This document shows, one piece after another, positions 1 through 8,041 of a stretch of DNA of 45,000 bases. The position numbers and the translations under genes were made by a program. This DNA comes from Thermus hydrothermalis (GTDB lineage: Bacteria; Deinococcota; Deinococci; Deinococcales; Thermaceae), in contig NZ_JAKTNT010000018.1 in assembly GCF_022760925.1 (NCBI RefSeq), positions 1 through 45,000 of the forward strand. Reading direction: 5' to 3'. The first letter of the stretch is position 1. Every line of letters starts with the position of its first letter. The notes below the pieces were generated by a model. It worked only from the letters and a program-made list of their open reading frames with translations, made no database searches and had not been told where the DNA came from.

Positions 1-2
1 CC

Positions 3-611
3 CCTAGCCCTACCTCTACCCCTCCCTCCACCCCCGCCGAGCCCGTGGTCACCGTGATTCCCCTTCCCAAGGCGCCCGAGGCTTCGGCCACGGAAAGGGC
101 CGCACCCGAGGAGAAGCCGCGCCAAGAGGAAAAGCCCAGGGCGGCTTCCCCGGCGCCTGCCCCCACGCCCACGGGCGCCTACCGGGTGGTGGTGGGCGCT
201 TTCGCCAACCCGGAGAACGCCCTGAGGCTAGAGCGGGAGCTTAAGGCCAAGGGGTACCCGGCCCGCCTCGAGGCCGCAGGAAGCCTCACCCGGGTGGTGG
301 TGGGGCCCTACGCCACGGAGCGGGAAGCCTCCCAGGTGGCCCAGGCCTTGGCCGCTTACGGGGCGCGGGTCTACCGGGGCCAGGGGGCCCTTCCCCCGGC
401 CGAGGGCCAGGTCTACCTCCAGGTGGGGGCTTTCCAAAAGGAGGAAAACGCCTTGGCCCTGGTGGGGAAGCTTAAGGAGATGGGGCTACCGGTGGTCCTG
501 GTGAAGGACGGGGTGTACCGGGTACGGGTGGGGCCGGTGGCGGAAGGGGAGAAGGAAGCCATGAAGGCGAAGGTGGAGGCCTTGGGCCTAACGGCCTTGG
601 AGGTGCGATGA
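3..611 (+). CDS. SPOR-domain protein, 5'-partial
   Basis: The reading frame is open to the left edge of the window, so the true start lies outside; a GTG at 45 is only an internal candidate. A Pro/Ala/Glu/Lys-rich linker precedes two SPOR repeats, counted from the GTG at about residues 46-110 (starting YRVVVGAFANPENAL) and 123-187 (starting YLQVGAFQKEENAL). SPOR domains bind glycan strands lacking stem peptides and recruit proteins to the septum, so the protein is probably envelope-associated; any membrane anchor would be in the missing N-terminus. The stop overlaps the rex ATG (ATGA), so the two are co-translated. SPOR assignment is firm; the exact cell-wall role is inference. Confidence 0.85.
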   Translation, partial: PSPTSTPPSTPAEPVVTVIPLPKAPEASATERAAPEEKPRQEEKPRAASPAPAPTPTGAYRVVVGAFANPENALRLERELKAKGYPARLEAAGSLTRVVVGPYATEREASQVAQALAAYGARVYRGQGALPPAEGQVYLQVGAFQKEENALALVGKLKEMGLPVVLVKDGVYRVRVGPVAEGEKEAMKAKVEALGLTALEVR

Positions 612-1243
612 AGGTTCCGAGCGCCGCCATTATCCGCTTGGTCACCTACCTGCGCATCCTGGAGGAATTGGAGGCCAAGGGGGTTCACCGCACGAGCTCG
701 GAGCAACTGGCCGAGCTCGCCCAGGTGACTGCCTTCCAGGTGCGCAAGGACCTCTCCTATTTCGGCTCCTACGGCACCCGGGGCGTGGGGTACACGGTCC
801 CGGTGCTCAAGCGGGAGCTCAGGCACATCCTGGGCCTGAACCGCCGCTGGGGGCTTTGCATCGTGGGCATGGGCCGCTTGGGGAGCGCCCTCGCCGATTA
901 CCCGGGCTTTGGGGAGAGCTTTGAGCTCCGGGGCTTCTTTGACGTGGACCCCGAGAAGATAGGGCGGCCCGTGGGCAAGGGGGTGGTGGAGCACATAGAC
1001 CGGCTCCCCGAGCGGGTTCCCGGGCGCATAGAGATCGCCCTCCTCACCGTGCCCCGGGAGGCGGCCCAGGAAGCCGCCGACCGCCTGGTGGCGGCCGGGA
1101 TCAAGGGCATCCTGAACTTCGCCCCCGCCGTCCTCGAGGTGCCCAAGGAGGTGGCGGTGGAAAACGTGGACTTCTTGGCCGGACTTGCCAGGCTGACTTT
1201 CTCTATACTAAACCCCAAGTGGCGAGAGGAGATGATGGGGTGA
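608..1243 (+). CDS. rex: Redox-sensing transcriptional repressor Rex
   Basis: A 211-residue protein of normal Rex length. An N-terminal winged helix (about 1-80, with QLAELAQVTAFQVRKDLSYFG) is followed by a Rossmann NAD(H) domain with GMGRLGSAL at about 87-95 and a C-terminal swapped helix. Rex is a homodimer that represses respiratory or fermentative genes when NADH/NAD is low and leaves DNA when NADH binds. The family's structure was first studied in Thermus. The ATG overlaps the stop of the SPOR gene, and the TGA overlaps the ATG of the following lipoprotein gene. A possible Rex-type half-site pair is present at 24910-24927. Confidence 0.95.
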   Translation: MKVPSAAIIRLVTYLRILEELEAKGVHRTSSEQLAELAQVTAFQVRKDLSYFGSYGTRGVGYTVPVLKRELRHILGLNRRWGLCIVGMGRLGSALADYPGFGESFELRGFFDVDPEKIGRPVGKGVVEHIDRLPERVPGRIEIALLTVPREAAQEAADRLVAAGIKGILNFAPAVLEVPKEVAVENVDFLAGLARLTFSILNPKWREEMMG

Positions 1244-1686
1244 TGGGAAAGGCATTATTCCGGTAGTTATGGGTTGCCCTGCTTTTGGGGGTGGCGGGCT
1301 GTAGCACCTTTTTTGAAGGCGGAGTGATCTTTGGCGGGCCCACGGTGCTCGTGGCGCGGGAGAACTTTTCCTTTTCCACGGAAACGGACCAAAACGACAA
1401 CACCATCTACACCTATCGCTATGAGATCGTTCTCTACGCTCTACCCGGTTCTGGGGCGGGGAGCGTGATCCTCTTGGACGCTTCCGACAACCCCTTAGAC
1501 GCTCCCTTCCTCATTCCCCAGGCCTGCCCGCCCTCTAGCGCTGATCCTTGTGGCCCCTACGCGCGCACGTACGAGAAAAAAGCGTTCGCTCCCCTTGCGC
1601 CCGTGCAAGCGGTGAAGTACCGCACGGTTTCCGCCAACGGGCAGTCCAAGGTGGTGTCCCTGCCGGCTCCTATAGAGCTCTACTGA
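1243..1686 (+). pseudogene. Small lipoprotein gene interrupted by an in-frame amber codon
   Basis: An ATG overlapping the rex stop (TGATG) begins MGKALFR, then codon 8 is TAG (1264-1266), and the same frame continues LWVALLLGVAGC, a hydrophobic segment ending in a good lipobox (VAGC, Cys20). The signal peptide is therefore split by a stop. The remaining 127 residues (STFFEGGVIFGG onward) are of unknown function and contain three further Cys, after residue 80. CGG-TAG-TTA could come from CGG-TGG-TTA by one base change. A rescue start at TTG 1285 would remove most of the signal peptide. Either a real null allele or a sequence error; the intact downstream frame favours a recent event. Confidence 0.7.
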
Positions 1687-1694
1687 TTTGGGGC

Positions 1695-1700
1695 TATACT
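1695..1700 (+). promoter_or_regulatory. -10 box TATACT, leaderless start
   Basis: TATACT ends 7 nt before the GTG at 1708, the spacing expected for a leaderless Thermus transcript. No convincing -35 is seen. Confidence 0.6.
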
Positions 1701-1707
1701 GGGGGGC

Positions 1708-2655
1708 GTGACGGTCCACGAGGTCCTCGAGGCCCCCCTCCTGCGCTTTGAGGAAGCCCTTTCCGAGCTGGTCCAATCCGAGGTCCTCTTCGTCCGCCTC
1801 ATCCACCAGGACCTGGTGACCGCCGGGGGCAAGCGCATCCGCCCCCGGCTGGTGTTCTTGGCCTCGAGGGCCTTGGGCGGCGCGCCCTTTGACCTGGAGC
1901 TCGCCTTGGCCGTGGAGCTCCTCCACTCCGCCACCCTCCTCCACGACGACCTCATTGACGATGCGGAAACGCGCCGGGGCAAGGAGGCCGCCTTCCGCAA
2001 GTACGGCAACGCCGTCTCCGTGCTTTCCGGGGACTTCCTCCTTTCCCGGCTCCTCTTCGTCATCGCCAAGACCGGGCGCATGGACTTGGTGGAGCGCTTT
2101 GCCGAGGTGGCCAAGACCTTGTCCGAAGGGGAGGTGCTCCAGTTCCAGGTGGCGGCCCTGGAGGACTACTCCCTGGAGAACTACGAGCGCATCATCACCG
2201 CCAAGACCGCTGCCCTCATGGCCCTTTGCACCGAGGGGCCGGCCCTCTTAAAGGGCGAGGCCGAGGAGGTGCGGGAAGCCCTCCGCCGCTTTGGCCTCCT
2301 CTACGGCCAGGCCTTCCAGATGCGGGACGACTACCTGGACCTCATGGGTACCCCCGAGGCCCTGGGCAAGCCCGTGGGGGGGGATGTGCGGGAGGGGAAG
2401 GCCACCCTCCTCACCCTCCTCCTCATGGAACGCTTCCCCGAGGTGCGGGAAATCCTTAGGCGCAAGGGGCGGGAAGCGGGGGACCTGGAGCGGCTCAGGG
2501 CCTTGGCCCTTGAGAGCGGGGTGGCCGAGGAGGTGGAGGAAAGAATCCGCCAGCGGGCTGAGGCGGCGGCCAGGGCCCTCTCGCCCTTGCCCGATAGCCC
2601 CTATAAGGAGGCCCTGAAGGCCCTGGCCCTCGAGGAAGCGAAGCGGCTTTCCTAG
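1708..2655 (+). CDS. Polyprenyl diphosphate synthase
   Basis: A 315-residue trans-prenyltransferase. GGKRIRPRL (about 40-48) binds isopentenyl diphosphate. The first Asp-rich motif is DDLID at 80-84, followed by the conserved RRG, and the second is in QMRDDYLDLMG near residue 205; both bind magnesium and the allylic diphosphate. Small residues before the first Asp motif fit a long-chain product rather than farnesyl diphosphate. It probably makes the menaquinone side chain (Thermus uses menaquinone-8), but product length cannot be read from sequence. The GTG start is chosen for its position 7 nt after a TATACT box. Confidence 0.9.
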   Translation: MTVHEVLEAPLLRFEEALSELVQSEVLFVRLIHQDLVTAGGKRIRPRLVFLASRALGGAPFDLELALAVELLHSATLLHDDLIDDAETRRGKEAAFRKYGNAVSVLSGDFLLSRLLFVIAKTGRMDLVERFAEVAKTLSEGEVLQFQVAALEDYSLENYERIITAKTAALMALCTEGPALLKGEAEEVREALRRFGLLYGQAFQMRDDYLDLMGTPEALGKPVGGDVREGKATLLTLLLMERFPEVREILRRKGREAGDLERLRALALESGVAEEVEERIRQRAEAAARALSPLPDSPYKEALKALALEEAKRLS

Positions 2656-2683
2656 GGGGCGGTTTGTCCCCGAGGGGCCGGGG

Positions 2684-2689
2684 TATAAT
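2684..2689 (+). promoter_or_regulatory. -10 box TATAAT before gdhA
   Basis: A perfect TATAAT 16 nt before the gdhA ATG. The -35 region (GGTTTG at 2661-2666, 17-nt spacer) is weak. The implied leader is only about 10 nt and carries AGGTG as a short ribosome site. Confidence 0.6.
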
Positions 2690-2705
2690 CCCCCCAGGTG
2701 ATGCT

Positions 2706-3965
2706 ATGAGCCTGCCCGCCTACCGCCCTCCCGAGGACCCCGGCCTCTGGGAGGCCTTTTTGGAGCGGTTGGAGAAGACCCTGAAGGTGGCGGCCATCCA
2801 CCCCACCACGGTGGAGTACCTGGCCCACCCCAAAAGGCTCGTCACGGTTTCCCTGCCCGTGGTGATGGACGACGGCAAGGTGCGGGTGTTCCAGGGCTAC
2901 CGGGTAGTCCACGACATCGCCCGGGGGCCCGCCAAGGGCGGGGTGCGCCTCCACCCCAAGGTGACCCTGGGCCAGACCGCTGGCCTCGCCGCCTGGATGA
3001 CCCTGAAGGCGGCGGTTTACGACCTGCCCTTTGGCGGGGCGGCGGGAGGGGTGGCGGTGGACCCCAAGCTCCTCTCCCGAAGGGAGCTTGAGCGCCTGGT
3101 GCGCCGCTACACCGCCGAGCTCGTCACCCTCATCGGCCCGGACATGGATATCCTGGGCCCCGACGTGGGCACGGACCAACAGGTGATGGCCTGGATCATG
3201 GACACCTACTCCATGACCGTGGGCTCCACCGTGCCCGGGGTGGTGACGGGGAAGCCCCACGCCTTGGGGGGCACCGAGGGGCGGGACGATGCCGCCGGGC
3301 TTGGGGTGGCCCTGGTCTTGGCGGAGCTCGCCAGGAGGCGGGGCCTACCCCTAAAGGGGGCCAAGGTGGCGGTCCAGGGCTTCGGCCAGGTGGGGGGGAA
3401 CTTCGCCCTCCACGCCGAGCGCTTGGGCCTGAAGGTGGTGGCGGTTTCCACGAGCCGGGGGGCCCTTTACCGGGAGGAGGGGCTTCCCGTGAAGGAGCTC
3501 CTCGCCCACCACGAGGCCACGGGGGAGCTTCCCGAGTACAACCTGGCCCCCGAGGAGCTCTTTGCCCTTCCTGTGGACTACCTGGTCCTGGCCGCTTTGG
3601 AAGGGGCTTTGGACGGGGAAGGGGCCAAGGGGGTAAAGGCCCAGGCGGTCTTGGAGGCGGCCAACTTTGGCCTCACCCCCGAGGCCGAGGCGTACCTCCT
3701 GGGCAAGGGGGTCTTGGTGGTGCCCGACCTCCTCACCGGGGGCGGCGGGCTTTTGGCGAGTTACCTGGAGTGGGTGCAGGACCTCAACATGTTCTTCTGG
3801 AGTGCGGAGGAGGTGCAGGAGAGCTTTGCCAAGAGCGTGGCCAAGGCGGTGGGCGAGGTGTGCGCCAAGGCGGAGGCTTTGGGCTCGGACCTGCGCACCG
3901 GGGCCCTGGCCCTCGCCCTGGAGCGGGTGAACGAGGCCACGCGGCTTCGCGGCGTGTACCCCTAG
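2706..3965 (+). CDS. gdhA: Glutamate dehydrogenase regulatory subunit GdhA (catalytic Lys lost)
   Basis: A 419-residue Glu/Leu/Phe/Val dehydrogenase-fold protein. The start MSLPAYRPP at ATG 2706 is preferred to an upstream in-frame start that would lie before the -10 box. The substrate motif RGPAKGGVR is kept, but the catalytic-Lys motif GGGKGG is GGAAGG here (residues 110-115, Lys to Ala113), so catalysis is not expected. The NAD fold is present ([10 protein letters not shown]). In T. thermophilus GdhA is known as the regulatory partner of catalytic GdhB in a hetero-oligomer that is activated by amino acids such as leucine. gdhB starts 13 nt downstream, so the genes form one operon. Confidence 0.93.
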   Translation: MSLPAYRPPEDPGLWEAFLERLEKTLKVAAIHPTTVEYLAHPKRLVTVSLPVVMDDGKVRVFQGYRVVHDIARGPAKGGVRLHPKVTLGQTAGLAAWMTLKAAVYDLPFGGAAGGVAVDPKLLSRRELERLVRRYTAELVTLIGPDMDILGPDVGTDQQVMAWIMDTYSMTVGSTVPGVVTGKPHALGGTEGRDDAAGLGVALVLAELARRRGLPLKGAKVAVQGFGQVGGNFALHAERLGLKVVAVSTSRGALYREEGLPVKELLAHHEATGELPEYNLAPEELFALPVDYLVLAALEGALDGEGAKGVKAQAVLEAANFGLTPEAEAYLLGKGVLVVPDLLTGGGGLLASYLEWVQDLNMFFWSAEEVQESFAKSVAKAVGEVCAKAEALGSDLRTGALALALERVNEATRLRGVYP

Positions 3966-3978
3966 AGAAGAGGCGGCT

Positions 3979-5253
3979 ATGAAGAGCGAACCCCTTTCCT
4001 ACCTGGGCAAAGACGGCGGTCCTTGGGAGATTTTTACCGAGCAGGTGGACCGGGTGGTCCCCTACCTGGGGCGCTACGCCCCCTTGGCGGAAAGCCTCAA
4101 GCGGCCCAAGCGGGTCCTGATCGTGGACGTGCCCATCCACCTGGACGACGGCACCGTGGCCCACTTTGAGGGCTACCGCGTCCACCATAACACCGCCCGC
4201 GGCCCCGCCAAGGGCGGGGTGCGCTACCACCCCGAGGTCACCCTCTCGGAGGTTATGGCCCTGGCGGCCTGGATGACCATCAAGAACGCCGCCGTGGGCC
4301 TGCCCTACGGCGGGGGCAAAGGGGGCATTAGGGTAGACCCCAAGAAGCTTTCCCCCCACGAGCTAGAGCGCCTTACCCGCCGCTATACCTCGGAGATCGG
4401 CATCCTCTTGGGCCCGGACCGGGACATCCCGGCCCCCGACGTGAACACCGGGGAGCGGGAGATGGCCTGGATGATGGACACCTACTCCATGAACGTGGGC
4501 CGCACCGTGCCCGGGGTGGTGACGGGGAAGCCCATCGCCCTAGGGGGCTCCTTGGGGCGGCGGGACGCCACGGGTCGGGGGGTCTTCGTCACCGCGGCGG
4601 CGGCGGCGGAGAAGATTGGGCTTCCCATTGAAGGGAGCCGGGTCACGCTCCAGGGCTTTGGCAACGTGGGGAACGCCGCCGCCCGCATCTTCCACGACCA
4701 CGGGGCCCGGATCATCGCCGTGCAGGACCACACGGGGACCATCTACAACGAGGCGGGGATTGACCCTTACGACCTCCTCCGCCACGTGGCGGAGTACGGG
4801 GGGGTGCGGGGCTACCCCAAGGCGGAGCCCCTGCCCAACCCGGAGTTCTGGGCGGTGCCCACGGACTTTCTCATCCCCGCCGCCTTGGAGAAGCAGATCA
4901 CCGAGCAGAATGCCTGGCGCATCCAGGCCAAGATCATCGCCGAGGGGGCCAACGGCCCCACCACCCCCGCCGCGGACGACATCCTGCAGGAGAAGGGCGT
5001 ACTGGTGGTGCCGGACGTGATCGCCAACGCCGGGGGCGTCACGGTGAGCTACTTTGAATGGGTGCAGGACTTTAACTCCTACTTCTGGACGGAGGAGGAG
5101 ATCAACCGGAGGTTGGAGAGGGTTTTGCGGGGTGCCTTTGAGGCGGTCTGGCAGGTGAGCCAGGAGAAGCGGATCCCCTTGCGCACCGCCGCCTACGTGG
5201 TGGCCGCCACGAGGGTCCTCGAGGCCCGGGCCCTGAGGGGGCTCTACCCCTAG
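3979..5253 (+). CDS. gdhB: Glutamate dehydrogenase catalytic subunit GdhB
   Basis: A 424-residue glutamate dehydrogenase (glutamate + NAD(P)+ + water to 2-oxoglutarate + ammonium). The catalytic Lys114 is in [17 protein letters not shown] binds substrate carboxylate, [10 protein letters not shown] is the dinucleotide fold, and [19 protein letters not shown] is the usual C-terminal signature. It is the only member of the gdhA-gdhB pair with an intact active site. It links nitrogen assimilation to the TCA cycle. GAAGAGG precedes the ATG as ribosome site. The tandem arrangement suggests gene duplication followed by loss of activity in the first copy. Confidence 0.97.
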   Translation: MKSEPLSYLGKDGGPWEIFTEQVDRVVPYLGRYAPLAESLKRPKRVLIVDVPIHLDDGTVAHFEGYRVHHNTARGPAKGGVRYHPEVTLSEVMALAAWMTIKNAAVGLPYGGGKGGIRVDPKKLSPHELERLTRRYTSEIGILLGPDRDIPAPDVNTGEREMAWMMDTYSMNVGRTVPGVVTGKPIALGGSLGRRDATGRGVFVTAAAAAEKIGLPIEGSRVTLQGFGNVGNAAARIFHDHGARIIAVQDHTGTIYNEAGIDPYDLLRHVAEYGGVRGYPKAEPLPNPEFWAVPTDFLIPAALEKQITEQNAWRIQAKIIAEGANGPTTPAADDILQEKGVLVVPDVIANAGGVTVSYFEWVQDFNSYFWTEEEINRRLERVLRGAFEAVWQVSQEKRIPLRTAAYVVAATRVLEARALRGLYP

Positions 5254-5263
5254 GGCGTTACGC

Positions 5264-5269
5264 TAGGCT
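5264..5269 (+). promoter_or_regulatory. -10 box TAGGCT, leaderless start
   Basis: TAGGCT ends 7 nt before the GTG at 5277, separating the GNAT gene from the gdh operon. Confidence 0.5.
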
Positions 5270-5276
5270 ATCCCTT

Positions 5277-5804
5277 GTGGACTGGCCCCGCTTTGGCCGC
5301 GTGACCCTGAAGCCCTTCGGTGCGGGGCTGAGCGAGGCGGAGTGGAAGGGCCTCTACGAGACCTTCCGCGACCCCGAGGTGGCGGAGTGGAACGGCTCTA
5401 GCCCCTTGCGTACCCCTTTCTGGCTCTTCAAGCGCTTTGTCCAGGCGGAGATGCGGCGGAAGGACCGCCTGGCCTTCGCCATCCTGGACGAAGCGGGGGA
5501 GTATCTGGGCACCCTGGAGCTTTACGACCTCACCCCGGAGGAGGCCACCTTGGGCATTCTCATCGGCAAAAAGGAACGCTGGGGCCAGGGCTACGGCACG
5601 GAGGCGGTGCGGGCGGCCTTGGCCTACGCCTTTGACGTCTTGGGCCTAAAGCGGGTGAAGCTCCGCACCTATGCCCACAACCTCCGGGCCCGGCGGGCCT
5701 TCCAGAAGGCGGGCTTCCGCGAGGTGGGCCTGGGCCCCGGGCCCAAGGGCAAGGAGGACGTGTACATGGAGGTGCGCCGTGAGGATTTTGGCCCCGAGGC
5801 TTAG
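5277..5804 (+). CDS. GNAT-family N-acetyltransferase (RimJ/RimL type)
   Basis: A 175-residue single-domain acetyltransferase. LGILIGKKERWGQGYGTEAVRAAL (about residues 94-117) holds the acetyl-CoA pyrophosphate loop (Q/R-x-x-G-x-G/A pattern as GQGYGT), and LRTYAHNLRARRAFQKAGFREVG is the C-terminal strand-helix typical of RimJ/RimL-like enzymes. The WNGSSPLRTPFW segment is usual in small ribosomal-protein or amino-acid acetyltransferases. The acceptor is unknown. The GTG start is supported by the -10 box 7 nt upstream. The 3' end overlaps the next gene by 26 nt. Confidence 0.88.
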   Translation: MDWPRFGRVTLKPFGAGLSEAEWKGLYETFRDPEVAEWNGSSPLRTPFWLFKRFVQAEMRRKDRLAFAILDEAGEYLGTLELYDLTPEEATLGILIGKKERWGQGYGTEAVRAALAYAFDVLGLKRVKLRTYAHNLRARRAFQKAGFREVGLGPGPKGKEDVYMEVRREDFGPEA

Positions 5805-6668
5805 GGAAGAGGTCTTCGCCCTCCTGCCCGAGGGGGTGGAGGTGCGCTTTCTGGACGAGCCTTGGCCGAAGGCGGCGGACATCTTCATCCCCCCTTTGGC
5901 CAGGAGGAGGTGGTGCGCAAGGTGTTGGCGGAGGTGGAGGTCAAGGTGGTCCAGACCCTCTCCGCCGGGGTGGACTGGGTTCTCCCCCTGGTTCCCGAAG
6001 GCGTGGCGCTCTGCGACGGCTCGGGCATCCACGACGTCCCCGTGGCGGAGTGGGTGGTGATGGCCCTCCTCGCCCTCCTCAAGGACCTGCCGGGCTTCCT
6101 CGAGGCGCAGAAGGAAAGGCGCTGGGCCCCCAAGCGGCTTCTGGACCTGGAGGGCAAGGCCGTCCTCCTCCTGGGCTACGGGGCCATCGGCCGGGCGGTG
6201 GCGGAAAGGCTTAGGCCCTTTGGGGTGGAGCTTCTCCCCGTGGCCCGCCACGCCCGCCCTGGGGTGTACACGCCCCAGGACCTTCCCCATCTCCTGCCCC
6301 AGGCGGACGCCGTGGTCCTCCTCCTGCCCCTAACCCCGGAAACCCGGGGGATGGTGGACCGGGACTTCCTCGCCCGGATGAAGCCGGGGGCCCTTTTGGT
6401 GAACGCCGGCCGGGGGGCTTTGGTGCACACGGAGGCGCTTCTTGAGGCCCTGGAGGCGGGGAGGGTGCGGGCCTTCTTGGACGTGACCGAGCCCGAGCCC
6501 CTGCCGGAAGACCACCCCCTTTGGCGGGCAAAAGGCGTGGTCCTCACCCCCCACGTGGCGGGGCTTTCCGAGGGGTTTCACCGGCGGGCGGCCCGCTTCC
6601 TGGCGGAGCAGGTGGGGCGGTACCTCCGGGGGGAACCCCTTCTAAACGTGGTGCGGGAGGGGTACTGA
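5779..6668 (+). pseudogene. D-2-hydroxyacid dehydrogenase with a frameshift in a C-run
   Basis: The N-terminus (VRILAPRLREEV to ADIFIPP) is read from GTG 5779, with GGAGGTG as ribosome site, in one frame; the remainder (FGQEEVVRKVL onward) is in the next frame, open to 6668. The break is at the six-C run 5889-5894: one more C would give IPPFGQEE and a continuous protein of about 296 residues. Family motifs are intact after the break: GYGAIGRAV (NAD fold), VNAGRGALV (catalytic Arg), DVTEPEPLPEDHPLW (Glu) and TPHVAG (His). Substrate unknown; phosphoglycerate- or glyoxylate-reductase-like. A one-base deletion, sequencing error or slippage could each explain it. Confidence 0.85.
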
Positions 6669-6877
6669 TGGTGGTCATCCTCCACGGGGACCTGCGCCGC
6701 TTAGGGGAGCGGCTGGAGGTGGAGGCCAAAACCCCGAAGGAGGCCCTGGAGAAGCTGGGCATCCCCCTGGACGAGGTGTGGCTTCTGGCGGTGGGGGACA
6801 GGGTGGTGGGCCTCGAGGAGGAGGTGGAGGGTCCCCTGGAGGTCTACCCCCCTATCGCCGGGGGGTGGTATACTTAG
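6668..6877 (+). CDS. MoaD/ThiS-like small ubiquitin-fold protein
   Basis: A 69-residue protein starting at an ATG that overlaps the previous stop (TGATG). The pattern of strands around a helix (MVVILHGDLRRLG, TPKEALEKLGI, EVWLLAVGDRVVG) and the end YPPIAGG match beta-grasp sulfur carriers such as MoaD and ThiS. Those normally finish exactly with Gly-Gly for adenylation and thiocarboxylation, but here three residues (WYT) follow Gly65-Gly66, so it would need trimming or does not act as a carrier. A further -10 box (TATACT) overlaps its last codons. Family assignment is by eye. Confidence 0.6.
   Translation: MVVILHGDLRRLGERLEVEAKTPKEALEKLGIPLDEVWLLAVGDRVVGLEEEVEGPLEVYPPIAGGWYT
6869..6874 (+). 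promoter_or_regulatory. -10 box TATACT inside the end of the upstream gene
   Basis: TATACT lies in the last codons of the MoaD/ThiS-like gene and would give a leader of about 70 nt for the next gene. The leader starts with a hairpin (CCTGCC 6881-6886 with GGCAGG 6894-6899) and ends in AAAGGAG before ATG 6954. Confidence 0.5.
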
Positions 6878-6953
6878 GGTCCTGCCCCAAGGAGGCAGGG
6901 GGCGCAGGAAGGGGGGAGCCGCCCAACGCCCACCCCGCGTAGAAAGGAGAAGC

Positions 6954-7976
6954 ATGGAGAAGAAGGAACTCCTCTCTACGCCCGTGGTCCCCATTGACAT
7001 CAAGGCCTTTGACGCCGGGCCCATCCTCGAGGCCATGGGCAGGACCGCCTTCCAGGCGAGAAACCTCCACAGGGCGGCGGAGATCTACCTCCGGATGCTG
7101 GAGGACGACGCTACCGTCATCCTCACCCTGGCGGGGAGCCTGGTTTCCGCCGGCCAAGGCCTCATCATCCACGACCTGATCCGCAAAGGGCTGGTGGATG
7201 TCATTGTGGCCACGGGGGCCAACATCGTGGACCAGGACTTCTTTGAGGCCCTGGGCCACCGCCACTACCAGGGAGACCCCAAGGCGGACGACGAAACCCT
7301 CCGCCGCCTCTGGATTGACCGCATCTACGACACCTACATTGACGAGGAAGAGCTCCGCCACACGGACTACACCATCGCCGAAATCGCCGACAGTCTAGAG
7401 CCCCGTCCCTACTCCAGCCGGGAGTTCATCTGGCACATGGGCCGGTACCTGGCGGAAAGGGGCTTAGGGGAGAGAAGCATCGTGCGGGCAGCGTACGAGG
7501 AAGGGGTACCCATCTTCGTCCCCGCTTTCTCCGACTCCTCCGCAGGCTTCGGCCTCGTCTACCACCAGGTGAAAAACCCCAAGGCCCACGTGACCATTGA
7601 CTCGGTGGCGGACTTCCGCGAGCTCACGGAGATCAAGCTCAAGGCGGGGACCACCGGGCTCGTGATGCTCGGGGGTGGGGTGCCCAAGAACTTCGCCCAG
7701 GACATCGTGGTGGTGGCGGAGGTTCTGGGCCACCAGGTGGAGATGCACAAGTACGCCATCCAGATCACCGTGGCGGACGAGCGGGACGGGGGGCTTTCCG
7801 GCTCCACCCTTTCCGAGGCGCAAAGCTGGGGCAAGGTGGACGCCGCCCTCTCCCAGATGGTCTTTGCCGAGGCCACCTTGGCCTTCCCCCTCCTCGCCTC
7901 CTACGTCTACCACCGGGCCCCCATGCGGGCCAAGCGCCGCTACGCCGACCTTTTCCGTAGGGAGGTGCCCGCTTAG
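6954..7976 (+). CDS. Deoxyhypusine-synthase-like protein
   Basis: A 340-residue homolog of deoxyhypusine synthase. Conserved segments include LTLAGSLVSAGQG, DVIVATGANIVDQDF, PIFVPAFSDSSAGFG and the active-site region SEAQSWGKVD, in which Lys294 corresponds to the catalytic Lys that forms the enamine with the aminobutyl group. Bacteria have no eIF5A, and bacterial relatives include homospermidine-synthase-like enzymes; Thermus makes unusual long and branched polyamines, so a polyamine role is a reasonable inference but not shown here. AAAGGAG precedes the ATG. A strong terminator follows. Confidence 0.88.
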   Translation: MEKKELLSTPVVPIDIKAFDAGPILEAMGRTAFQARNLHRAAEIYLRMLEDDATVILTLAGSLVSAGQGLIIHDLIRKGLVDVIVATGANIVDQDFFEALGHRHYQGDPKADDETLRRLWIDRIYDTYIDEEELRHTDYTIAEIADSLEPRPYSSREFIWHMGRYLAERGLGERSIVRAAYEEGVPIFVPAFSDSSAGFGLVYHQVKNPKAHVTIDSVADFRELTEIKLKAGTTGLVMLGGGVPKNFAQDIVVVAEVLGHQVEMHKYAIQITVADERDGGLSGSTLSEAQSWGKVDAALSQMVFAEATLAFPLLASYVYHRAPMRAKRRYADLFRREVPA

Positions 7977-7994
7977 GCCCTTGGGCACCTTAAA

Positions 7995-8025
7995 GGGGGT
8001 GGCTTTACCACCCCCCCGCCTTTTT
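7995..8025 (+). terminator. Rho-independent terminator
   Basis: GGGGGTGG (7995-8002) pairs with CCACCCCC (8008-8015) around a 5-nt loop, with five T at 8021-8025. It ends the deoxyhypusine-synthase-like transcript. Confidence 0.85.
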
Positions 8026-8027
8026 GG

Positions 8028-8033
8028 TACACT
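8028..8033 (+). promoter_or_regulatory. -10 box TACACT, leaderless start
   Basis: TACACT lies directly after the terminator and ends 8 nt before ATG 8042. Confidence 0.6.
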
Positions 8034-8041
8034 CCCGGCAA

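Noticed and set aside
413-994. Long minus-strand open frames opposite the SPOR and rex genes
   Set aside because: High-GC shadows: they overlap strongly conserved genes, have His/Pro/Gly/Arg-rich composition and no ribosome site or family.
1264-1266. Programmed TAG read-through (pyrrolysine or suppressor)
   Set aside because: No downstream element or family precedent; a simple mutation is the more economical explanation.
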